This document shows positions 11,594 to 20,532 of a stretch of 34,211 nucleotides of DNA, in pieces. The number at the start of each line of letters is the position of its first letter. The stretch's first letter is position 1. Position numbers and translations under genes: made by a program. The notes beneath the pieces were generated by a model that did no database searches, was not told the origin of the DNA, and saw only the letters and a list, made by a program, of their open reading frames with translations. This DNA is from Metamycoplasma spumans ATCC 19526 (GTDB taxonomy: Bacteria; Bacillota_I; Bacilli_A; Mycoplasmatales; Metamycoplasmataceae). Location of the stretch: assembly GCA_000620005.1 (NCBI GenBank), contig JHVF01000010.1:1-34211 (forward strand), given 5' to 3'.

Positions 11594-13040
11594 CATAAAC
11601 AAAACGAACAAAATTAATGAATTAGTAAAACAAAATTTCTTGCTAAATAAGCAATATGAATCGGCTAGAATTCAAAGAAACAGAGAAATCATTAAAAATT
11701 TAGAAAAATTGCCTAACAAACAACAAGACATATTAAATAACTTAACTGGTTTACTATCAAAAATCAAGGATGCCGATTTTAACAATGAAGAAGTTTTGCA
11801 AAACATTAATAAGGATCTTCTAAAAGGCAATAATGTATTTCAACTATATGGAAGTGAAAGCAGCTCTTTAAATAAATTTATAAATATGATTTCTGAATAT
11901 AATCATTTAATTTCAAGATTTATAAATGCCGGAGACATATTCAATTTGATTATTGGTAAAAACAATTTAGACATTAATGTTTTAACCAAGTCATTAATTG
12001 AATCGCAAATTGATAATCCAATTATTATCATAAAAGAAGCAGATAAGCTAAATTTAGAACAATTAAATCATATCCTAAACTTTTTAAGCAATGTAGAATG
12101 CTTTGATGAATTCTTGGGCTATAACATAAATTTAAAAAATAAAATTTTCCTAATCCCTCTTAATAATAAAGAGAAAATAGTTAATAGCCAAAAGATTTAT
12201 TTTTTTGAAGATTTAAATTATTCAGCAAAATTAAAAATTATTAAAAATGATATTTTAAGCTCCATAAACAAACAACTAAACGCATATTATGATATGACTT
12301 TCAAAGATATAAGTAAATTTATGTCTGTATTGTTTAACAATAATCTTGATAACGTTGAAAAGGCTCTTGAAAATTACCTAGGCTTTTTAAATAATAAAAA
12401 AATTAAAAAATATACTAGTGAATATTTCGAAATCTGAGATCAAAAAAATAATTTTAAAGAAAATAAACAGGACTTTTATAAAACATATCAACCTGGTGAA
12501 GTAAATATTATCGGTGTTAATAAATATTTTGACAAGGCAAACATTTCAAAAATTATCGTAAAAAATGGCTCTGGAAATGAAGATAAGATATTAATGAAAA
12601 ATGATAAGGATATGTTTTTATCTGTTTCAATTGCAAAAGAACTTGCTTTGCAATATAATGATGAGGATATAAATAAAAATAGTTTTATAGTTTCTGCAAC
12701 AAATATTTCTAGCGAACTTGCTGGAAATTCTGCCGGAATAAGTTTAAGTGTTGCCTTTCTTTCTTTATTAAAAAATATGCCAATAAGCAGTGATATTGCA
12801 TTTACTGGAGCAGTAGCTTTAAATGGCGATATTAAAGGAGTTGGCGGTGCTGATTTAAAATTAATTGAATGTTCAAATAACCAAATTAAAAAAGTCTTTA
12901 TACCATACGAAAATGAAAAAGATTATTTAAGCGTAAAGGAATATTTAAGAAATGATATGGAGGTTATTCTAACAAAAAACTTTAATGAAGTTGCCAATGA
13001 AATATTTGATGAAAAAATAAATTGTAATGCTACAATTTAG
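11586..13040 (+). CDS. Lon-like S16 protease with degenerate ATPase domain
   Basis: The 484-aa product resembles the C-terminal half of Lon. The S16 peptidase domain is recognisable. Catalytic Ser382 lies in NSAGI (Lon GPSAGI). Lys425 lies in GGADLKL (Lon GGLKEKL), exactly 43 residues later as in E. coli Lon, and KKVFIPYENEKD follows. The preceding AAA region keeps the Lon layout but not the chemistry: the Walker A position reads GSESSSLN (from residue 89) without the GKT, and Walker B reads IIIIKEADKL (Lys150-Glu151 instead of Asp-Glu). I infer a protease that depends on the adjacent AAA+ protein for unfolding. The ATG overlaps the end of that gene, and its aaaggag lies inside it. TGA-Trp is at 12435. 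It ends at TAG. Confidence 0.82.
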
Positions 13041-13067
13041 CTTTTTTCATATATATAATTAATTATT

Positions 13068-15485
13068 ATGATAGAAAATGATAAATTACCAAAACTTAAC
13101 CAAGAAAAATTCAAAGTTCTTTTTATCGACGGGGAATCTTTATTTAATTTTGTTTATAACGCATTTATTCAAGCTAATTGAAGCAAAGATAAAGAATACA
13201 ATTCACTAAATCCACTTCTTAATTATTTATTTAAAATTATTTACAGAAGTCCTGATCTGGATAATTACACTTATTCATATGATAATTTTTTTGAAGACAC
13301 GAGAGGTTTTGTTATCGATGACACCATAACTAAACAAGAGATGGATTATTATTCGGAATACTTTGAAAAAGAACAATCAAACGAAACAACTAATAAATAT
13401 TTTTATGGAATTTTCCCAAAGTTTAAAAAATATAAGGCAAATCTAAGCCATATGCTTGCTAATTATAAAATCGATTGAAAAACACTGTTTTTTTCAATAT
13501 TAAATTACTTAAAATTATTTACTAGCAATATTTATTCAACATATTCAAAAGTATTCATAGCTTTTGACTGAGTAAATCCTAATAACCAAATGGGATTTTA
13601 TGATGCTAATATACCATTTAATCAAAATTTTAGAAACATTGTACTCAATCGAATATATAAAAACCAAGACTTTTTATATATTAAAAATTTTACAGAAAAG
13701 TTGCAACTTGAAGAGGGATTTGGATTTGCGAAAGATCGTATATTTTACAATGATTCAATTAGTAGTTTAAGAATCGACAAAAAAAGTAAGAATAAAAATA
13801 ATGATTGATATGAAATAGCTAGAAAACATTTTATTGACTGTTTAATCGAACTGAAATTTAACATTTTGACAATACCGTTGTTAGAATCATACGATGTAAT
13901 TTATACATATTTAAAAATGTTAAAATCTGACAAAGATTGAGAAAGAAGGCTGTCATTTCTTGATTTAGATAATTTTAATCAACAAGGATCATATTTTTAT
14001 ATCAACAGTCTAAATAAAATACCAATCGAATATTATATTTTCAGCCAGAACGATATATTTCGTTCAATGATTTCTAATGACGTTACCAGAATAAAAATCA
14101 AAAAGAAAAGCCAAAAAAATGTTGAATATTTCGAATTCGAAACATTTCATTGATTTTTTAATAAATACAAATTTATGCCTAGTGTTTATAATGATTATTC
14201 ATTTTTAACGTTCGAGCCATTTTTAAACAATAATAACAATAAAAAAATAATTCAAGGTTTTGGCGAACAAGAAGCAATAAAATTTTTAGAAAAATATCAT
14301 TCCATAGAAAATTTTGAGAAATTTGCTTATAAATTTTGAGAAAATCACGAAATCACCTATAAAGAAGATAATACGAAAATGTGCTACAAAAAATTTGGTG
14401 ATTACTATATTAGGTGTTTATATAAAGAAAGAAATAATAAAGAAGAACACAAAAATTTATTCAATTTAACAAGATCAGAAATGGAATATTTTATTAAGGT
14501 TTATAAACTAATATATTGTATAAAGGATAACAAAGAATTAAAAAGTATTTTATCATATGATGAAACAAGCAAAAAAAATAATAAACTGATTACAAACTAC
14601 TATAAATTAATCTATAACAGAAGTGATATTAATATTAATAAATTCATTTATAAAGAATATACTTATAATTTATTGCACTTAAATAAGTATGATTCAAATT
14701 TTCCAATTATTCTAGATGGAGAATTTAATATAAACTCAATAAAAGATATTTATAAATACAAATATTCTTCTGATAAAAAAACAAATATGTGAAGAGAATA
14801 TGATGAAAATAAAAATACATTATTTAACCCTGTATATGCTCCTATTTCAAATTTAAAAAGATTATTTTCCCCACTAAATATCAATTCTTCAATCTTTAAT
14901 TTATTTTTTTATGAAATTAGCAATTCAAATAGAGAGTATGCCGAAAAAATAATCGACTTAATAGCTTGATATTCTACTAAAAATAAATATTTAAAAATAC
15001 TAATCAATAATTTGGAATTTATAAAAGGTAAAGTACAAAAAACATTAACCAATAAACAGAACAAAAATTCTATTCTTATTGACAATAATTTTCTGACAGG
15101 AATAGATACTAATATGTTAAATCCTAGTGTTTTAAAACATTTTGAAAACAATGATTCAGAAAGTGATTTTATTAAAAAAATTAAGCTACATATTGACAAT
15201 AATAAGCAGCTTCTTTTAGAGTCTCTTCTTAATGAAAATATCGCAGGTGATAATCCATTTAAAAGAGAACAAGTTATTAGCAATATGAATTGACTTAAGC
15301 AATATATAACTTTTGATTTTCTATTTAGTGATATAAATCTTATCGAAGAAATATTTAATAAAAAAAGTAAATATAGATATAAAAATAGCGCGTTTAATAA
15401 AAAAATAATATTAACAAATGCGCTGGATAAAATTACCACTTTTTCAACTCAAATAATGAAAAAAATAGTTAAAAACAAAGAATAA
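13068..15485 (+). CDS. FEN/Pol I 5'-nuclease-like protein with large C-terminal extension
   Basis: The 805-aa product begins 27 bases after the Lon-like gene. Residues 15-420 follow the order of a 5'-nuclease. Strand KVLFIDGESLF (Asp21) resembles the N-terminal DGN motif. FIAFD (Asp167) matches the second strand. LLESYDVIYTYL (Glu273, Asp276) aligns with EADD. YYIFSQNDIF (Asp329) aligns with TADKDL. The clearest part is IIQGFGEQEAIKFLEKYHSI (394-413), matching the helix-3-turn-helix of FEN and Pol I. Several metal ligands seem lost (Tyr275, Gln327, no Asp pair before the H3TH), so it may bind branched DNA with reduced or no cleavage. The remaining 390 residues are unrecognised and helical. 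Family assignment rests on motif reading, not a search. Confidence 0.65.
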
Positions 15486-15940
15486 AAATAATTTTGTATA
15501 TGCGAATTAATTTATGCAAAAAATAAATATCAGTTAGGAAAGGATATTTCTCATTTTCAACTTGATTTTGAATTGTAAAATAAATTATTTTTATTAGAGT
15601 TTCACCAACAGGAAATTAAGTTTTATTTTTAGAAATTTTTCTTATATTTGTATTTAAATTTTCGATTATATTCGTATATAAATTAGTTTTATAATTTCAG
15701 ACGGGAAATTAAAAAGGTAACAAAATTTAAACCAGTAAACATAGTAGATAATTAGTATTTTCTTAATAATTTCATAAATTCTTCCCTAGTTATTAGTTCA
15801 TGTTCGTCTTATAATTCCTTTTCAGTCAATGTTTTAATTTCTCTTTTAAAATATTAAAAAATCCCCTAATAGCGAATGTTTAAAATTGGAATATTTGCTA
15901 TTAGGGGATTTTACACAAAATTTTCTATAGTTCTAAAAAT
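15486..15940 (-). mobile_element. Internally deleted IS256-type element
   Basis: This fills the 517-base gap after the FEN-like gene. On the minus strand, 15490-15710 reads like the end of an IS256-family transposase: EIIKLIYTNIIENLNTNIRK, then a TAA, then FPVGETLIKIIYF. 15750-15850 reads like an N-terminal piece (ELITREEFMKLLRKY) with stops; the catalytic middle is missing. The outer edges resemble inverted ends: ttttacacaaaattttctat (from 15911) and, inverted, aattttgtatatgc just after the FEN stop codon. This resembles the IS256 terminal repeat. The element is dead. Confidence 0.55.
15858..15912. repeat. Strong hairpin within the IS256-type remnant
   Basis: Arms aaaatcccctaatagc (15858-15873) and gctattaggggatttt (15897-15912) are perfectly complementary. 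Pairing extends about four bases inward. It may be a transcription-blocking hairpin near the 5' end of the element, or a terminator that served as the insertion site. Confidence 0.7.
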
Positions 15941-16002
15941 ACAACTATATTTGAATATTTTTATCTCTTTATATTGATTATTTTATAAATATTGCCGGTA
16001 TC

Positions 16003-16218
16003 TTAATCTTCCAATGGTAATTGTTTATTAGTTCCTTTTACTAAACTAATAATTAACTCCATTGTATCAACCATCGAGTAATTTTTTATTGAGTATTTTT
16101 TACCTTGATAAATGATGTAATCTTTATCTTCAAACATTTCTAAGTCTTCTGGTTTTCCACCATAACCATCTACCATAATTCTAAATACTTCATACACTTC
16201 TTTAAATCCTGTTCTCAT
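16003..16218 (-). CDS. Unrecognised 71-aa protein
   Basis: This small soluble protein (MRTGFKEVYEVFRIMVDG...) contains a YQGKKYSIKNYS beta segment. Its ATG lies five bases past the stop of the 305-aa gene. The ribosome site (ggag) sits inside the end of that gene, so the two form an operon. It has no recognised domain and no membrane segment. No clear terminator follows. Confidence 0.6.
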   Translation of the reverse strand: MRTGFKEVYEVFRIMVDGYGGKPEDLEMFEDKDYIIYQGKKYSIKNYSMVDTMELIISLVKGTNKQLPLED

Positions 16219-16223
16219 ATTTT

Positions 16224-17141
16224 TTATTCTCCTTCATTAAATATTTCTTTTATCATACTGTTATAAAACTTTTTATTATCTTTATCTAAGTTTCTATAAA
16301 CATTTAAAGAATAATTCTTTAAGTTCATAATAAATTCTTCCATTATCATTTCTTTGATAGGTTCTACCATTCCTTTATATTCATCAATATAAGGGTTTAG
16401 TTCATAAATTCCATATTTTTCATTAAATTCATTACTTTGAGAAAAATAAATACTTCCTTCTCTTTTATAAATAGGGTCTATTAGAAAAGGGTTTAAAATA
16501 GCATTATCTCTGTATTTTACAAAAGTTCTTTGAGAATAAGTAGGGACTAATGTTGCTAAGGTGTTAAATAAACTATGTGCTTGGGAATATAGTTTTCCAT
16601 AAACAGGTTTAATATTTTTATCTTTTGAACCTTCATTAATTAAAACATTAGACATAAAATCTTGGTTTAAAGTGTAATAATATAATGCTTCTTTAAAAGT
16701 GTGATTATCTGCAAAATCTAAATAATTGTCTAAATGATTAGATGTTTCTGTTTTGTTTCACTTTGTTCCTTCTTGTTGTCTATCATTTATTTCAGGTATA
16801 GAATAAACTGATTGAGAGTTTTTAATTGTGTCTAATCAATTGTTTAAATGAATAGTATTTTTAAAATCATTAAAAAGCATTGCTATCATTCCTATTGCAT
16901 CTGTTTTATCTAACTTTTTAGGCAGATTTAATGACTGAAACAATAATTCTAAAACATCATTAAATCTTTTAGAATATAAAATTTGTTCTGTGAATTGTTT
17001 AATTAAGGGTTTAACTCTTGCTTTTTTTTCACTAAGTGATAAATTGTTATTCTCTTTAATAGGTGTGCTATCAACATCATAACCATATCAATAAATGCTT
17101 TTAGTTCAATCTTTTCTATAATCTTCATAATATCTAGGCAT
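16224..17141 (-). CDS. Unrecognised 305-aa protein
   Basis: The frame runs from ATG (17139-17141, aaaaggaga upstream) to TAA and reads several TGA-Trp codons in the N-terminal third. The sequence is rich in aromatic residues (MPRYYEDYRKDW, SIYWYGYD) and looks globular, with no signal peptide or membrane segment. It is the first gene of a two-gene operon with the 71-aa gene. The placement beside insertion-sequence debris and the lack of a core-gene match suggest phage or mobile-element origin, but I see no hallmark that proves it. Confidence 0.6.
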
Positions 17142-17213
17142 ATGTGTTTCTCCTTTTTACATTAATGCTAAATCATTAATGAGTTGTTTAAAATGTAAAT
17201 GGTTGTTAAATAT

Positions 17214-17235
17214 TGCTTAATTAATTAGTTAAGCA
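17214..17235. repeat. Small inverted repeat upstream of the 305-aa gene
   Basis: tgcttaa (17214-17220) and ttaagca (17229-17235) flank an 8-base loop. It lies in the 222-base gap between the 305-aa and 199-aa genes, on the upstream side of the former. It could be an operator or a weak terminator of the 199-aa gene. Nothing else is recognisable in this gap. Confidence 0.3.
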
Positions 17236-17339
17236 TTTAAATCAATAACATAATAATAGGCTTTTCTTAAAAATTAAGAACAGTTCAACTTAGACAGAAT
17301 TTTTCACGCTATTAACATAAATTCATAGTTATTTTAATA

Positions 17340-17364
17340 TTTTACTATGCAAATGAATATTTTT
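17340..17364 (+). repeat. 25-nt direct repeat, copy 1
   Basis: The 25 bases from 17340 (core actatgcaaatgaatatttt) recur exactly at 19307-19331. The copies bracket the 199-aa gene and the IS30-type remnant. This copy overlaps the stop codon of the 199-aa gene by one base. Confidence 0.75.
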
Positions 17365-17963
17365 TAATCATATATAGCCCAATCTTTTCCCCTAATGCTT
17401 GGCCTATCCATTTTTTTCTCTAAATAATTGTCTATATCATTAATAACCTGGCGATTATTATTTTTAAACATATATCTATATACTTCATTTAAGTTCTTAA
17501 ACTGTTCTTTAATCATCGTTTTATGTTCATTAAGCATTATATATTCTTTTTCGCAATATAACAAAGGCGTAAAGATATATCCATATTCAGTTTCATAACC
17601 ATTAACTTTTATATCGCCGACAATATCGGCTTTTAAATCTTTGATATGATAAATATTTTTATCAATATCTATTTTGACAAGTTTATTAATGGCAACATAA
17701 TCCCCTTTGGAAAAGTAAGTCGCTAATTCAATTACAGCATCTAAATTCTCTAAATCACTAATTCTCATTAAGCGATTAACGATATAAAACGCCACTTGAT
17801 ATTCTACTTGTTCCATTAAATCTTGTATGTCATTTAATTTTTTTAAATAAAGGTTAGGATTTTTATGTCTCGCTAAATTTTCATTAATTACCTTGATATA
17901 ATCATCTTTATGCTCTTTTTTATATTCTAATAATCTTGCGATATCGCTTTTGTCAATGGTCAT
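17364..17963 (-). CDS. Unrecognised 199-aa protein
   Basis: The frame runs from ATG (with agggaaacag upstream) to TAA. The protein is charged and probably mostly helical in its first half (IARLLEYKKEHKDDYIKV...), with a beta-rich centre (GDIKVNGYETEYGYIFTP). There is no membrane segment and no known motif. Trp is encoded by TGG near the C-terminus. A minus-strand TATAAT at 18030-18035 could be its promoter. It is enclosed by the 25-nt direct repeats together with the IS30-type remnant and may be cargo. Confidence 0.6.
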   Translation of the reverse strand: MTIDKSDIARLLEYKKEHKDDYIKVINENLARHKNPNLYLKKLNDIQDLMEQVEYQVAFYIVNRLMRISDLENLDAVIELATYFSKGDYVAINKLVKIDIDKNIYHIKDLKADIVGDIKVNGYETEYGYIFTPLLYCEKEYIMLNEHKTMIKEQFKNLNEVYRYMFKNNNRQVINDIDNYLEKKMDRPSIRGKDWAIYD

Positions 17964-18066
17964 CTGTTTCCCTTTCGTATTTTATTATTATTTTTTTTAA
18001 TTAAAAAATTACTTTTCAATCTATTTATTATTATATCATTTGTTTATCATATTTTGCATTTTACCA

Positions 18067-19264
18067 CCATGGTACAAAATTTATTATTTTGCATTTTAAC
18101 TGTCCACCTTGGAAGAAAATTCAATTTTTCAGTTTTATTATATCGTGCTTGTCCTGAAAAAGGAAATTTTAAACATTTTGGGAATCACCTTCTCAAAAGC
18201 CTGTGTGCATTCTCTATCGAGTCTTTTTCATATGATGAATATGGGTCATTTAATTCTCTTTCCATTGTCTATTGTTAGTGATTCAATGTTCAGATTATGG
18301 TACTTCATTAGCTCGATTAACAAGTCTGCAACTTCATACGATTTTGTGCCAGAGTAAGTAAAGTAAAACATTCTTGTTCTAACATTCATTAATGTTAAAA
18401 TACACGTCTTTGAACTTCGTTTAAATCTAACTGTATCTAGTTCAAAATCGTTCAACCCTTCTCTTCTATTTATTCGCTCCGGTCTTTGCTCTATCGATAC
18501 GCCAACAGTTTGTTTTTTATTCTGTGGTTTTTTATATGGTTCCTTTTCTTCGACACCTTTTGTTGGAAAAATGTCATAAATTTCGTGTAATTAAGCCTTT
18601 ATATTTATGTCTATAGGCTTGTGATACCGATGAGCATGGTTCGTTCGATATCTTTTTAAACTCATCTATTAGTCTCTGAAGTGATTTTTTTATCACCTTT
18701 TTTTCTTAAATTTTTACTATTTCTATTTTTTCATCACTTCTCATAATATTTTTTTCAGAAGTCTCAAAACGCTGCATATTTTGCTCTTTTTTAGCGTTGT
18801 AGCCTAGGTTCTTTTTTAGGTTATAAAGTCTTATATTGATCTTTTTATTATTCAAATCTAGTACCCCTATAAACTCTAATGGTTTGCCACATTTGGAGCA
18901 TCTTTTATAATCCATGCTCTTTGTTTCTTTGGTTTCACAAGCCTTTATTAAGCGCTTTATAGTTTTCACATTTCTACCAATTTTTTTAGCAATTTCATAA
19001 ATGCTCATGCCTTCTTTTAGCATGTCAAAAATTTCTTTGCAGTCTCTGATTCCTAGATGATTTCTATGCTGTATTTTTGTACCTTCGGCAATGTATTGTT
19101 CAGCCGGATGCACATCAAAATCTTTAACATAAAAATGTTTGTTAATTTCTGGAAAAGTATTCCGTTCGTACGATTTAACTCTCACGGTTACACATAAAAT
19201 ATCTTTATTTCATATATAATTAATTTTTATCCTTTCATTATGTTTTTTTATTATTTTACCAAGG
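18067..19264 (-). mobile_element. IS30-family insertion sequence, transposase frameshifted
   Basis: Minus-strand fragments in different frames together spell an IS30-type transposase. An N-terminal helix-turn-helix (EIAKKIGRNVKTIKRLI) and a CSKCGK finger-like segment lie within 18706-19185. The next fragment is AYRHKYKGLITRNLW, then EIYDIFPTKGVEEKEPYKK. The catalytic start FELDTVRF and TIDNGK lie in 18246-18590. After another frame change come DPYSSYEKDSIENAHRLLRR and FPKC. At least three frame breaks make it inactive. Probable terminal repeats are ccatggtacaaaatttatta (from 18067) and, inverted, ccttggtaaaataataaa (ending near 19264). Confidence 0.7.
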
Positions 19265-19270
19265 ATACAG

Positions 19271-19310
19271 AAAAGTCCACGCACTATTTTTCGTAGTGTA
19301 GTGGACTTTT
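19271..19310. terminator. Long hairpin next to the IS30-type element
   Basis: Arms aaaagtccac (19271-19280) / gtggactttt (19301-19310) and inner acta/tagt form a terminator-like stem. It abuts the outer end of the IS30-type element. Mycoplasma IS30 relatives such as IS1630 are known to insert at inverted repeats, so this may be the target. Confidence 0.55.
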
Positions 19311-19331
19311 ACTATGCAAATGAATATTTTT
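19307..19331 (+). repeat. 25-nt direct repeat, copy 2
   Basis: An exact second copy of the sequence at 17340-17364; its first four bases overlap the hairpin arm at 19301-19310. Confidence 0.75.
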
Positions 19332-19334
19332 AAG

Positions 19335-19379
19335 TGTTGCACTTGAATTTACAAATTGGACCCCCAAACAGTTTGGGGA
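19335..19379 (+). repeat. Right TGTTGCACTTG motif with GC-rich hairpin
   Basis: tgttgcacttg (19335-19345) matches 6735-6745 in the same orientation. Behind it the palindrome ccccaaacagtttgggg (about 19363-19379) could terminate the convergent BcgI-like operon or be part of an insertion-sequence end. Confidence 0.35.
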
Positions 19380-19423
19380 GTGTTGAACAATTAAATGTTT
19401 CCAAAAAAAATGTCCATGTTTAT

Positions 19424-20527
19424 TTAATTATATTTTTTATAATATTTTAAGATCTTATCAATTAATCTGTGGGTTATTTTCTTTGTGTTATTATCCATCA
19501 AAGGTCAATGAGGTTTATCAAATTGATTAATCGGAAGAGTTATTTTTGTTTCTTTTATTCTCGATAATGTAGCCCCAACACTTCCTCAACTAAATTTTTT
19601 TAACTGTTGTTTAAATAAAGTGTTAACGAATAAAGAAATATTTTCATTAAGATTAGAATGCTTTATTATTTGTATATTTTGGCCGGTATAAAAAGAATGC
19701 TTTTGATAAAAAACGGTTTGTGTATCTAAACCAACGGTTATAACATTGCCCTGATTAATTTTAAAATCCGGCTTTTGTTCATTAGAAATAAATAAATTAA
19801 TCCCATTATTAATATCAGTTCTGGTTATATATGGAATATTGCCAGTTTTCAAATTTATTTTATTTTTATCCATTCCGCCGGTTGAAGATTCAACATCAAA
19901 AACACCATTGATTCCACCAATTATAAAAGGTTTTCATGTTAATTGTTCATTGGTTAAATTTTTATCTAAATTTAACGCAGCTTTTTTAGATTCGTAATAA
20001 TTAATTATTAATTTAATTTTATTATGCATTAATGTTTTTATATATTCCGACATAAACTGCAGATCTAACATATCGTTTTCATCTACTGGAAGCAAAAATT
20101 TTGTTTCTTTTATCCTTTCATCAGAAGCCTTATATCCATAGGCAAATTTTTCTTTTGCTGATTTTTCAATACATTTTGAAATAAAAAATAAAGTATATTT
20201 ATTAAATTTTGATTTTTCCAAAGGCACTAATGTAGTAATATCACTAGAGGCTATAAAGTTATATGGATGATAAAACGAATGCCCAACACTGCCGTTGTTA
20301 TTAATTGTTATAACATTATTATAAATTGTTTCTTTTGGCATAATTTTATCGGTAAAGCATGAAATTGAGTTGTGTTTGGCTGAAGCTGATGAGATTGGCA
20401 TTTTTAAGTTCAGATTGTTGCTAGTATTAACTCTTTTTTTTATATCTTTAGCATCGCCTCGTTTTATTGAAAACAATTCACCAATAGAAAAAGTTTTTCA
20501 TTTTATATCGCTTAATGTGATTTTCAT
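19424..20527 (-). CDS. BcgI-like DNA specificity subunit (HsdS family)
   Basis: The 367-aa product has two target-recognition halves. Each starts with a W-K-x-F segment (KWKTFSIGELFSIKRGDA at residues 9-26 and WKPFIIGGINGVFDVESS near the middle), followed by an ITINNNGSVG or VITVGLDTQT strand. The helical spacer is NKIKLIINYYESKKAALNL. Each half should read one part of a split target. BcgI B is of similar size (341 aa). It starts five bases after the methylase-nuclease stop codon, so the two are co-translated. TGA-Trp is used throughout. Target sequence unknown. Confidence 0.8.
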
Positions 20528-20532
20528 TATTT

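Noticed and set aside
18054-18357. Two overlapping plus-strand frames
   Set aside because: They are antisense to the IS30-type transposase remnant, whose motifs read clearly on the minus strand.
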